Below, one piece after another: positions 43,843-52,182 of a stretch of DNA of 64,000 bases. Source of the stretch: Bryobacterales bacterium (lineage in GTDB: Bacteria > Acidobacteriota > Terriglobia > Bryobacterales > Bryobacteraceae); contig JADKID010000017.1 in assembly GCA_016721425.1 (NCBI GenBank), positions 247,102-311,101 of the forward strand. Direction: 5' to 3'. The position numbers were made by a program, and so were the translations under genes. Numbering within the stretch: the first letter of the stretch is position 1; each line of letters opens with the position of its first letter. The notes under the pieces were generated by a model, which was not told the DNA's origin, did not search any database, and saw nothing but the letters and a program-made list of their open reading frames with translations.

Positions 43843-46800
43843 ATGAGAAGAAGTAGCGTTGGTATGGCGGTGATTTCCGCTCACGTACTGTTCGCCGGCG
43901 TGACGCTGGGGCAGACCAGCACGGTGGTGGCGACGACGCGAGCCGAGTGGGTCCGGATCAATCCGGTGACGCCGTTGACCGGGGCATCGTTCGCACGCCC
44001 GCCGGCGGCGGACCTTCCTTGGGTGCGGCTGAATATGCCGGCTACGGCGGATCCGGCTGAGTTGCAGGCGGAGATCCGGCAATTGCACGAGAACGGCATC
44101 GCCGGGGTGGAAGTGGGCCAGGGCGCTTTTCCGAACAACGAGCAACTGGTGGCGTTGCTGCGGGCAGCGAATCAGTTTGGCATCAAGATCAGCTTGAGCC
44201 ATGGGCCGACACAGAATCCGGTGGGGTATTCGATCGACGCAGAGCACGCGCGGAAATCGCTGTTCCTGGGAAAGGCAACGGTGGCGGCCGGAGCGATGTT
44301 TGAGGGACCACTGCCACCGCCCACGTTGACGCAAGGCAGCCGGAGCGGCTTTGGCGGGCGTGCGCCGGCCGGCGCACGGGCTCCGGGTGGCGCAGCGGCG
44401 GGACCTGGCCCCGGCGGACCGGGTGGGCCGGGTGGACCGGGCGGCCGGGGCGCACCGCAGCCCACGTGGGCCACGCTCATCGCGGTGCTGGCGTACCGGT
44501 GCGCGGCGTCGCCATGCCCGGAGGCCGGGCCCATCGCTCTGGACCGCGCATCTCTGATCGATCTGACCTCCACGGTGACCGGAAAGAATACGGCAGGCGT
44601 GCAGGGCGGGACCACCGCGGGTCAACTGCGCTGGACGGCACCAGCGGCTCCGGCCGGCGCTCAATGGCAGGTGATTGCGTTCTGGTCTCGCGGCGTGTTC
44701 GCGCAGCCGGATCCCTTTAGCGAGGAGGGCTACGCCGAGATCATCCGCAGCATGGAGAGCGGCTTGAGCACGGAAGTGAAGGAACTGCTGAAGACGAACG
44801 GGGGCGACATCTTCCTGGACTCCCATTCGGTGGACCGTGGCAGCCCGGATGAGCTGTGGACGAACAGGATGGCGGAGGAGTTTAGCCAGCGCCGTAAGTA
44901 CTCTCTGATTCCCAACCTGCCGGCGCTATTCCGCGAGATCTTCGATTTCAATGACGGCAGCGCGGCGCGGGTGCGGAACGATTTCTACGCAGTGCGCGGC
45001 GATCTCTGGCTGGAAAAGCAGATTGTGCCGCTGCGCGCCTGGGTGCGGAAGTACAACAACGTGTTGCGCGTGCAGGTGGAGGGCGAGGCCAACATGACCA
45101 TCCCCATCACGGACATGCTGACGGCGACAGCGGCCGTGGACCGGCCGGAGCACGAGAGTCTCTTTGTTGGCGACGAGATCGACAACTACCTGCCGATGGC
45201 CTCGGCGAACCACATGACCGGGAATCCGTGGTATTCCACGGAGTGCTGCGCGGCGCTGAACAGGAGCTATGCGCAGACATTCCAGGACACTGTGATCCGC
45301 ATGCACCGCAGCTTTGTGGGCGGCATCACGAAGCTGGTGTACCACGTGTATCCGTATCGCGACGGCGCGACGTGGAAGTGGCCGGGATATCATAATTTCG
45401 GGCAGGCGGGCTTTTCGAATGCGTGGGGGCCGCGCGAGCCGTACTGGGCGGACGCGCGGCTGTACAACGACTACTTCGCGCGCATCCAACAAGCACTGAC
45501 ACAGGGCGACGCGAAAACCGACGTGGCGGTGTATATGCAGAACTACTTGTACCCGCCGTCGCAGGGCACGAAGATGCGGCACTGGGGCGATATGAAGCTG
45601 GCGGAGGCGGGGTATACGCGCGACTTCCTGAATCCAGAGATGCTGAACCTGCCGAACGCAAAGGTGACGGGCCGGCGGCTGGCCGCTGAGGGGCCTGCGT
45701 ATCAGGCGCTGGTGATCGATAGCGAACAGGGGCCTCCCACGGATCCGGTGAAGACCTCGATGCCGGTGGCGGTGGCGGAGAAGATCCTCGGCTATGCGCG
45801 CGCGGGCCTGCCTGTGATCGTAGTGGGCCCGCCGCCGGACCGCACGCCGGGCAACACCCCGGAAGCCGATGGCGCGCTGAAGGCCGTCATCGGGCAGTTG
45901 CTGGCGGAGCGCACGGTGTCGCGCGTGGCGCACGAGGCCGACGTGCCGGAGAAGCTCCGCGCGCTGGGCATCCGGCCGGCGGCCGAGCCAGCGCAGCCTT
46001 CGCCGCTGGTGAGCATCCGCCGTGTGGATGCGGCTACAAACACCGCCTACTACTTTTTCTACAACCAGGGCGTAGTGAGCCCACCGGACGAGCCGATGAC
46101 GCTGTTTGAGCCGGCCACGGGGCAGCCCGTGGATCGCGAGGTGAGCCTGGAGGGGAGCGGCCGTCCGTACTTGCTGGACGCGTGGTCCGGCAAGATCACG
46201 CCCATCGCACAGTATTCGTCGAGCGGAGGGAGGGTGACCGTACGAATCCGCGTGGCTCGCGACAATGGCGTGCTGATCGCGCTGGCGGGCGACGCGAAGC
46301 GGTTTGGCGTGGCGGCGCCCGGCGCGCATGTAGTGAAGACCGATGCGGCAGAGGCGGCCATCAGCAAGGATAGTGTGGTGATCCGCGCGGCCCAGGCAGG
46401 GACGTACAACACCGAGTTGAGCAACGGCCGCAAGGTGCGGAGCACGATTCAAAGCGTGCCAGCGGCTATCGACCTGACCAAGGCTACGTGGCACGTAGCG
46501 GCGGAAGACTGGCAGCCGGCGAACCCTTACGCCACCACCTTTGGGCCAGCAGCGGCGGAGACGCGCAAAACACGGTTGGAGCTCGATATCCGGGATCTGA
46601 AGGCGTGGCCGCAGATTGCGGAGTTGCAGAACGTCTCCGGCCTGGCGACCTACACGACGGAGTTTGACCTGCCCACGAATTGGACGGCAGCGCAGGGCGC
46701 GACGTTGAGTCTGGGCGAAGTCTTTGACAGCTTCACGCTGACGGTGAACAACCAGGCGGTGTCCGTGGACCAGATCAGCGCGGTGGCGGACCTCGGCGGG

Positions 46801-46980
46801 CACCTCAAGGCGGGCCGCAATACGATCGCTGTGCGGGTGGCCACAACGTTGAACAACCGGCTGGCGAAGATCGATGACGATGTGGCCAGGCGGGGCCTGA
46901 TTCAGCCCTATGGCCTGGTGGGTCCGGTGGTGCTGACGCCATACGGGCAGGCAGTGGTTGCGGGCAAGGCTAAGAGGTAA
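43843..46980 (+). CDS. Exported GH106-like glycoside hydrolase (putative alpha-L-rhamnosidase) with collagen-like insert
   Basis: A 1045 aa exported protein with a signal peptide (about 1-25). It has a TIM-barrel body with LPWVRLNMPATADPAELQAE and an Asn-Gly-Ile-x-Gly-Val-Glu motif, resembling GH106/rhamnosidase-type hydrolases, and a C-terminal galactose-binding-like beta-sandwich (about 890-1030). Near residues 170-207 is a low-complexity Gly/Pro/Ala tract (GPGPGGPGGPGGPGG), unusual in this family. TGGAGG lies 4 nt before the ATG at 43843, preferred over the upstream frame start. The GH43-like and serine hydrolase genes follow closely, suggesting a shared role in plant or pectin glycan breakdown. 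The exact substrate is inferred. Confidence 0.65.
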   Translation: MRRSSVGMAVISAHVLFAGVTLGQTSTVVATTRAEWVRINPVTPLTGASFARPPAADLPWVRLNMPATADPAELQAEIRQLHENGIAGVEVGQGAFPNNEQLVALLRAANQFGIKISLSHGPTQNPVGYSIDAEHARKSLFLGKATVAAGAMFEGPLPPPTLTQGSRSGFGGRAPAGARAPGGAAAGPGPGGPGGPGGPGGRGAPQPTWATLIAVLAYRCAASPCPEAGPIALDRASLIDLTSTVTGKNTAGVQGGTTAGQLRWTAPAAPAGAQWQVIAFWSRGVFAQPDPFSEEGYAEIIRSMESGLSTEVKELLKTNGGDIFLDSHSVDRGSPDELWTNRMAEEFSQRRKYSLIPNLPALFREIFDFNDGSAARVRNDFYAVRGDLWLEKQIVPLRAWVRKYNNVLRVQVEGEANMTIPITDMLTATAAVDRPEHESLFVGDEIDNYLPMASANHMTGNPWYSTECCAALNRSYAQTFQDTVIRMHRSFVGGITKLVYHVYPYRDGATWKWPGYHNFGQAGFSNAWGPREPYWADARLYNDYFARIQQALTQGDAKTDVAVYMQNYLYPPSQGTKMRHWGDMKLAEAGYTRDFLNPEMLNLPNAKVTGRRLAAEGPAYQALVIDSEQGPPTDPVKTSMPVAVAEKILGYARAGLPVIVVGPPPDRTPGNTPEADGALKAVIGQLLAERTVSRVAHEADVPEKLRALGIRPAAEPAQPSPLVSIRRVDAATNTAYYFFYNQGVVSPPDEPMTLFEPATGQPVDREVSLEGSGRPYLLDAWSGKITPIAQYSSSGGRVTVRIRVARDNGVLIALAGDAKRFGVAAPGAHVVKTDAAEAAISKDSVVIRAAQAGTYNTELSNGRKVRSTIQSVPAAIDLTKATWHVAAEDWQPANPYATTFGPAAAETRKTRLELDIRDLKAWPQIAELQNVSGLATYTTEFDLPTNWTAAQGATLSLGEVFDSFTLTVNNQAVSVDQISAVADLGGHLKAGRNTIAVRVATTLNNRLAKIDDDVARRGLIQPYGLVGPVVLTPYGQAVVAGKAKR

Positions 46981-46987
46981 CGAGAGA

Positions 46988-48010
46988 ATGACGAACAATT
47001 GGTGGATGATTTTGCTGGTGGCGGTGCCGCTGCTGGCGCAGGCGCCGGTGAAGACGGGGCTACAGTTTAGCGATTTTTATCTGCACGACCCGTTCATCGT
47101 TGCTCACAAGGAGAGCAAGACATACTACCTGTACAACGGCGCGGGGCCGCGACAGTTGGGCGGACAGCGCGCGGGCGTGGTCACTTACAAGAGTAAGGAC
47201 ATGTTGCATTGGGACGGTCCGTACAAGGTGTTCGAGGTGCCGGATGGATTGTGGGCCGCGCCGGGCGAGGGGGTGTGGGCGCCGGAGGTGCATCTGTACA
47301 AGGGCAAATACTACCTGCTGGCCACGCTGCACAACAGCAAGACGCCGCTGCCGTACGCGGACGAAGAGAAGCTGCCGATGTACAACGGCAAGAAGGCAAA
47401 GCCACACATGCGCGGGACGCAGATCTTCGTGGCCGATACGCCGGATGGCCCATTTGTGCCATTGGGCAACAGCCCGGCTCCGCCGGCGGACCTGATGACG
47501 CTGGATGGAACGCTATTTGTGGAGAACGGCGTGCCGTACATGGTGTATGCCCACGAGTGGATCCAGGTGCTGGATGGGACGATAGAGGCCGTACCGTTGA
47601 AAGCCGACCTTTCGGCGCACACGGGGGCGCCGTTCCTGCTGTTCAAGGCATCGGAGGCGCCGTGGGTGGCGGGTCAGGCCAAGAAGCCCGGCGAAGTTCC
47701 GACCTACGTCACAGACGGGCCCTGTTTCTACCGGACCAAGAAGGGCAAGCTGCTGATGCTATGGTCCAGCTATCGCGACGGGCTGTATGTGGAGACTCTG
47801 GCGTATTCGACGTCGGGTAAGTTGCGCGGCCCCTGGAAGCAGGGCGAGGTGCTGGTGGGCAACGACAGCGGCCACGGGATGCTCTTTGAATCGTTTGACG
47901 GCAAGCTGATGATGGTGTTGCATCAGCCGTTCCGGCAGGCGCGGGGCAAGCTGTTTGAGATGGAAGACACGGGCGACACTCTGAAGGTCAAACGGCAGAT
48001 CGTGGAATAG
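46988..48010 (+). CDS. Exported GH43-like glycosidase
   Basis: A 340 aa exported protein with a signal peptide (about 1-17) and a five-bladed propeller typical of GH43 and related families. HDPFIVAHKESKTYYLY supplies the likely catalytic base Asp, VWAPEVHLYKGKYYLLATLH is the family's second blade, and MTLDGTLFVENGVPYMVYAHEW carries the pKa Asp and the acid Glu. Members cleave arabinose or xylose side chains. It begins 7 bp after the GH106-like gene and ends 13 bp before the serine hydrolase, so the three form an operon. The substrate is not shown by the sequence. Confidence 0.78.
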   Translation: MTNNWWMILLVAVPLLAQAPVKTGLQFSDFYLHDPFIVAHKESKTYYLYNGAGPRQLGGQRAGVVTYKSKDMLHWDGPYKVFEVPDGLWAAPGEGVWAPEVHLYKGKYYLLATLHNSKTPLPYADEEKLPMYNGKKAKPHMRGTQIFVADTPDGPFVPLGNSPAPPADLMTLDGTLFVENGVPYMVYAHEWIQVLDGTIEAVPLKADLSAHTGAPFLLFKASEAPWVAGQAKKPGEVPTYVTDGPCFYRTKKGKLLMLWSSYRDGLYVETLAYSTSGKLRGPWKQGEVLVGNDSGHGMLFESFDGKLMMVLHQPFRQARGKLFEMEDTGDTLKVKRQIVE

Positions 48011-48023
48011 ACGGAGGCGTTTC

Positions 48024-49253
48024 ATGAAGAGGACCTGGATCCCGGCTCTGCTTTGTAGCTGCGCCGCCGCGGCAGCGCCGCCGGCGCTCGATCCGCGCGG
48101 CGCCGGGGAACTCTCGCGCTTTCTCGGCGAGGCCGTGAGCCGCGGGGATGTGCCCGGGGTAGTTGTGCTGGTGACGGCGCCGGACCGCGTGCTGTATCAC
48201 GAGGCGTTCGGCAAGATGAACGCGGCGCAGGGCGTGGCGATGCGGAAAGACACGATCTTCCGCATCGCCTCGATGACGAAGGCGCTGACCTCCACGGCCG
48301 TGATGATGCTGGTGGAGGAGGGCAAGCTGGGTCTGGACGACGAGGTATGGAAGTACCTGCCGGAGTTCAAGAACCCGCAGGTGATCAGCCGCCTGGACCT
48401 GGCGGCGGGCACCTACGAGGCACGGGCGGCCACGCGCCCGATCACCATCCGGCAACTGCTGACGCACACCTCCGGCATCGGCTACTCCTGGTCCGACCCG
48501 GGGCTGGCGATGATTGAGAAGCAGACCGGCAAGACGGGCCCCGCGGAGCTGCCGCTGGTGCACGAGCCGGGTGGGAGGTGGACGTATGGAGCGAGCACGA
48601 AGGTGCTGGGCGATGTCGTGGAGAAACTCTCCGGCCAGGGCATCGGGGCGTTTGTCGAGAGCCGGATCTTCCGCCCGCTTGGGATGAAGGACACGGGTTG
48701 GGCCGTGCCCGCGGCCGAGCATGCCCGCGTGGTGACACTCCAGACCAAGAAGGACGGCACCCTCACGGAGACGCCAAATCCAGCGGAGCTCGCCGCTGAG
48801 CCGCGCGGCGACGGGCGGCTCTACTCTACCGCCGCCGATTACTGCCGATTCGTGCAGATGATCCTGAGCCACGGGCAACTGGGCGGGACGCGATTGCTGA
48901 AGGCGGAGACGGTGCGGGCGATGGGCCGCAACCAGACCGGCGATGTCAAAGTGAGGCTGCAGCCGGTGGCGCTGGCGGCGTATGCAAAGCCGTATCCTCT
49001 CGGAGCCGGCGAGGACGTGTGGGGGCTGGGATTTCAACTCGCGGCGCCCGCCAAGCCGGATCCGGCCCTGCGCCGGCCAGGCAGCATGAGCTGGGCGGGC
49101 ATCAATAACACGTTCTTCTGGATCGATCCGAAAGAAGAAATCGGTGTGATCGTGTTGATGCAGATGCTGCCGTTTTACGACCAGGCGGCGCTGGGCGTGC
49201 TGCGCGGAGTGGAGACGCGCGTGTACCAGCATCTGCGGCGCGCGGCGCGCTGA
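48024..49253 (+). CDS. Exported serine hydrolase of the beta-lactamase/esterase fold
   Basis: A 409 aa exported protein with a signal peptide (about 1-18). The active-site SxxK is Ser83-Met-Thr-Lys86 in FRIASMTKALTS, and the second-motif Tyr is in WTYGAST (Tyr188, with Gly-Ala where Ser-x-Asn is usual). Class C type members are esterases, peptidases or beta-lactamases. As the third gene of a glycan-degrading operon, an esterase removing acyl groups is more likely than resistance. GGAGG lies about 8 nt before the ATG. It ends 10 bp from the convergent small secreted gene. Confidence 0.8.
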   Translation: MKRTWIPALLCSCAAAAAPPALDPRGAGELSRFLGEAVSRGDVPGVVVLVTAPDRVLYHEAFGKMNAAQGVAMRKDTIFRIASMTKALTSTAVMMLVEEGKLGLDDEVWKYLPEFKNPQVISRLDLAAGTYEARAATRPITIRQLLTHTSGIGYSWSDPGLAMIEKQTGKTGPAELPLVHEPGGRWTYGASTKVLGDVVEKLSGQGIGAFVESRIFRPLGMKDTGWAVPAAEHARVVTLQTKKDGTLTETPNPAELAAEPRGDGRLYSTAADYCRFVQMILSHGQLGGTRLLKAETVRAMGRNQTGDVKVRLQPVALAAYAKPYPLGAGEDVWGLGFQLAAPAKPDPALRRPGSMSWAGINNTFFWIDPKEEIGVIVLMQMLPFYDQAALGVLRGVETRVYQHLRRAAR

Positions 49254-49263
49254 GCGGGCCGGC

Positions 49264-49632
49264 CTATTTCGAACGAGTGGCCTTGAACTCGCCCTCGACG
49301 CTGAATTCCACGGCAGTGACGGAGCCGCTCATCGCGTCGTCGGATTCCAGCGTTCCGGCGTAGACGACCGTCACCGGGCCGGCCTCACTTTCGGCCTTGA
49401 TGGTCCAGGTGATCTTTTTTCCATCGACCTTGCCAGTGAGCTTCACGGGGCCGCCCGGCGTGGTGCAGGTGCCACCCAGATCGTTATCCTGCTGCGTGAA
49501 CGTGCAGGCGCCGGTGCTTTCGCGGCCGGCGGCATTGCGCTGAACCTGCCATTCACCAGTGAGCTTCGTATCGGCGGCCAGTGCCAGAGTAGCGGTGCAG
49601 AGCAGCAGCAGGGAGATGCGGAGTTTGTTCAT
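49264..49632 (-). CDS. Small secreted beta-rich protein under a TetR-overlapped promoter
   Basis: A 122 aa exported protein with a signal peptide (about 1-20, ending ALAADT). The beta-strand-rich body (LTGEWQVQRN, GGTCTTPGGPVKLTGKVDGK) resembles small lipocalin-like acidobacterial proteins of unknown function. The fragment at 63872-64000 has a similar Gly-Asp-x-Ile-Thr-Gly-x-Ile turn. GAGAGG lies about 7 nt before the ATG at 49632. A strong promoter (TTGACA, 18 bp, TATACT) lies upstream with a palindrome in its spacer, so the neighbouring TetR protein probably represses it. Confidence 0.7.
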   Translation of the reverse strand: MNKLRISLLLLCTATLALAADTKLTGEWQVQRNAAGRESTGACTFTQQDNDLGGTCTTPGGPVKLTGKVDGKKITWTIKAESEAGPVTVVYAGTLESDDAMSGSVTAVEFSVEGEFKATRSK

Positions 49633-49677
49633 GGGATCGCCTCTCAGAAGATGTACGGCGCTGGGCGCCATGCAGCG

Positions 49678-49752
49678 AGTATAAAGTGGCACTGAGTGCC
49701 ATGTCAACACCTACTGCCACTCTTGGCACGACTTGACGCGATGTGCTAGCAT
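49678..49752. promoter_or_regulatory. Divergent promoters with paired TetR-type operators
   Basis: For the minus gene, TTGACA (49702-49707) and TATACT (49678-49683) have an 18-bp spacer containing the palindrome TGGCACTGAGTGCCA (49687-49701). For the plus TetR gene, TTGGCA (49723-49728) and TAGCAT (49747-49752), with TG before it, also have an 18-bp spacer. A second inverted repeat, TGCCA-N4-TGGCA (49715-49728), covers that -35. The same TGGCA half-site is used four times. One regulator repressing both genes is the simplest reading. Confidence 0.65.
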
Positions 49753-49810
49753 CGCCGGTAACGTGCCCACCTCGCGAAACACCAGCCCCACAACGTCCCC
49801 GACACTGAAG

Positions 49811-50419
49811 ATGCGCAAGCAGCAACTGGTGCGGGACACCATCTGGGATGCGGCCATCCAGCTCTTTGCGGAGAAGGGGTTTGACGAGACGACGGTGGAC
49901 GATATTGCGGTGGCCGCGGGCACGTCGCGGCGGTCCTTTTTCCGCTATTTCCAATCGAAGAGCGACCTGATGGCCCAGGATATCGTGAGCTACGGGGCGT
50001 CGCTGGCGGACGCCATCCGGCGATGCCCGCCAGGGTGTTCCCTGCCGGAGGTCCTGCGCCGGACCATGCTGCAGGCGGCACAGCACTCCGCGGCACAGCC
50101 TCGCACGCGCCAGATCATGGAAATTGCCGCGCAGTACCCGGCGGCGCGGGAGGCACAGATCGCGCGCGTGGCGGAGGTCCAGGAGCATCTGGCTGCGGCG
50201 TACGCCGAACGATGCAGAGTCAACGGCGGCAATGACCTGACGGCGCACGTGCTGGCCGGATTGACGCTATCCCTTTTGAGCGTGACCTTCCGCACCTGGT
50301 TCACGAACGGGCAGAACGACATCGCCTCCACCGTGGATCAGGTGTTCGCTACGGTGCAGCAACTGATGGGCGGCCGGGTTGGAGCGGGCCGGCGTTCAGT
50401 TCCCCGTGGAGGGGGTTAG
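49811..50419 (+). CDS. TetR-family transcriptional regulator
   Basis: A 202 aa regulator from the ATG at 49811 (a GTG at 49763 would add 16 residues). The N-terminal DNA-binding domain has IWDAAIQLFAEKGFDETTVD and the helix-turn-helix DIAVAAGTSRRSFFRYFQSK. The helical C-terminal part would bind an unknown small molecule. Given a promoter -10 at 49747-49752, the ATG fits a normal leader while the GTG would be almost leaderless. It diverges from the small secreted gene with shared operators, indicating autoregulation. Its last 24 bp overlap the convergent esterase gene. Confidence 0.85.
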   Translation: MRKQQLVRDTIWDAAIQLFAEKGFDETTVDDIAVAAGTSRRSFFRYFQSKSDLMAQDIVSYGASLADAIRRCPPGCSLPEVLRRTMLQAAQHSAAQPRTRQIMEIAAQYPAAREAQIARVAEVQEHLAAAYAERCRVNGGNDLTAHVLAGLTLSLLSVTFRTWFTNGQNDIASTVDQVFATVQQLMGGRVGAGRRSVPRGGG

Positions 50420-51712
50420 CAGGAACGTCCGCAGCCAGGTCTCGACCTCGACAACCTGCTCGGGGACCGTGTTGTGGCCGGTCTCGAGGGCCAGCATCAA
50501 CTTCTTCTTGCCGGGGATCACATTGAAGGCCGAGTACATGGAGGTGGGCGGGCACGTCTCGTCGTTGAAACCCCAGGTGTAGAGGCCCGGCACTTTCACG
50601 CGGCGGGCGAAGTTGACGACGTCGTAGTAGCGCGAGGTCTCGATCTTATCCGCCGAGCGATGGGACATGGGCCCCTCGGTGGCGCGGAACATATGCGGCC
50701 AGCCGCCGGCGCGATTGTTCAAGTACCCGGTGACGTCGGAGAGGGCCGGGTAGTAGGCGGCGAGGCCGCGCACTCGAGGGTCCAGCGCGGCGGTGACGAT
50801 GGAGAGGGCGCCGCCCTGGCTGCCTCCGGTGACGGCAAGCGTCACGCCGTCCCATTTGGGATGGCTGGTAAGGAAGTCATTGGCGCGGACGCAGCCGAGA
50901 TAGACGCGGCGGAAGTAGTAGCGCTCGCGGTTATCCAGGCCGAATGCGTTGTAGCCGGAAAGGGCGCCGGCGCCCAGAGAATCGTAGACCGATTGCTCCA
51001 TGGTGACGGGGACGCCGTGAATGCCGATCTGAAGGGTGATGACGCCGCGCCCTGCCATCTCGGCGAGGCCGCGATAGGGACGCACACCGGCGCCAGGCAC
51101 GCTGAGGAGCGCCGGATACTTGCCGGGTGCCTTGGGCTCGCACAGGATGCCATAGAGACGCGAGACGCCGTTGGTGCCGCCGACGTTCTGCAGATTCACG
51201 TGGTAGCAATTGGCGGAGGAGTTCCCGTATTCAGGCAGCAGGGTGACCCTCGCATCGATGGGCAGTTTGGCGAGGGCGGCCTTGCCGGCGGTCCAGAATT
51301 CGTCGAAATCGGCGGGATCCTGCTGGGTGGGCTTGATGGACTCCGGTTGAAATGCGGCGGTGGCGAGGCCGCGGTAGGTCTTGCCGTTGCGCTCCACGGT
51401 GGCGATGCAGCGGAGGAACCCGGGCTCGTTCAAGGTGCCGCCCTCCACGGTGAGGCCGTCGGCCGGGAGAGCGACGGTCTGATCGATCTTCGGCGCCATC
51501 ATCTCCGGGCCGATGCGGTATGTCACCTGGACTCCGCTCAGCGGCTGGCCATCCTGCACGGCGACGATGCGAAAGCGGACGGGCTGGCCCGGCGTGTAGC
51601 GCCAATCCGAGTGATCGGTGGAGACGCGAACCTGAATGGTACCGACGCGGTCCTGGGCGACGACGGGGCAGGCGAGGAGAGGGAGGAGGGCGAAGACGGC
51701 GTATCGCAGCAT
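50396..51712 (-). CDS. Exported acetyl xylan esterase-like (CE7) hydrolase
   Basis: A 438 aa exported protein with a signal peptide (about 1-19), an N-terminal beta-sandwich (about 20-125) and an alpha/beta-hydrolase domain of the CE7/AXE1 type (about 130-438). The nucleophile elbow is GGSQGG, the likely acid Asp is in GFNDETCPPT and the His in ALETGHNTV. CE7 enzymes deacetylate xylan and cephalosporin-like esters. With the nearby GH43-like and serine hydrolase genes it fits plant polysaccharide use. The N-terminal sandwich is an addition seen in larger members. It converges on the TetR gene, with a 24-bp overlap. Confidence 0.83.
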   Translation of the reverse strand: MLRYAVFALLPLLACPVVAQDRVGTIQVRVSTDHSDWRYTPGQPVRFRIVAVQDGQPLSGVQVTYRIGPEMMAPKIDQTVALPADGLTVEGGTLNEPGFLRCIATVERNGKTYRGLATAAFQPESIKPTQQDPADFDEFWTAGKAALAKLPIDARVTLLPEYGNSSANCYHVNLQNVGGTNGVSRLYGILCEPKAPGKYPALLSVPGAGVRPYRGLAEMAGRGVITLQIGIHGVPVTMEQSVYDSLGAGALSGYNAFGLDNRERYYFRRVYLGCVRANDFLTSHPKWDGVTLAVTGGSQGGALSIVTAALDPRVRGLAAYYPALSDVTGYLNNRAGGWPHMFRATEGPMSHRSADKIETSRYYDVVNFARRVKVPGLYTWGFNDETCPPTSMYSAFNVIPGKKKLMLALETGHNTVPEQVVEVETWLRTFLLTPSTGN

Positions 51713-51810
51713 GGTTAGACTTTACACGATACCGCACTGGCGGAGACATCGGATTCCGGCCCCTGCTATCCTCAGGAACATTGCGGGGCGTGAAGAGAGA
51801 GGAGCACAAC

Positions 51811-52182
51811 GTGGCGCAGATCGTGAATTCGCGGTGCGTTCTGGCGGTGCGGGACTTGGCAGTGTCCACCCGCTACTACATGGAGGTGCTGGGCTTCAGT
51901 AAAGACGCCATCGATGCGGAGGGTTGGAGTTTTCTAACGCGGGACACTTTCCGCGTGATGCTGGGCGAGTGCCCGGACGAAAAGCCGGCGGGCGAGTTGG
52001 GCAATCACTCGTACTTCGCGTATTGGAACATCGACCATGTGGACGAGTTCTACCAGGAAATCGCGGCGCGCGGGGCGCTGGTTGGCCCCAGGCCATCCAA
52101 CAAGCCGTGGGGCCTACGGGAGTTTTTTCTGACGACGCCCGACGGACACCGCATCACGTGCGGCGAGATCATCGAGCGGTGA
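51811..52182 (+). CDS. VOC-superfamily (glyoxalase/bleomycin-resistance type) protein
   Basis: A 123 aa cytoplasmic protein with one vicinal-oxygen-chelate module. It has SRCVLAVRDLAVSTRYYMEV at the start, then WNIDHVDEFYQEIAARGA and REFFLTTPDGHRITCGEII at the end, the paired beta-alpha-beta pattern with a terminal His/Glu metal-ligand segment. Members are dioxygenases, isomerases or drug-binding proteins. GTG at 51811 is chosen because AGAGAGGAG lies about 6 nt upstream; the frame is open further back only as antisense of the esterase gene. The last 14 bp overlap the convergent peptidase gene. The activity is unknown. Confidence 0.78.
   Translation: MAQIVNSRCVLAVRDLAVSTRYYMEVLGFSKDAIDAEGWSFLTRDTFRVMLGECPDEKPAGELGNHSYFAYWNIDHVDEFYQEIAARGALVGPRPSNKPWGLREFFLTTPDGHRITCGEIIER

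Noticed and set aside
44926..46998. 690-codon minus-strand frame opposite the GH106-like gene
   Set aside because: Arg/His-rich antisense translation; the plus strand has a coherent exported hydrolase.
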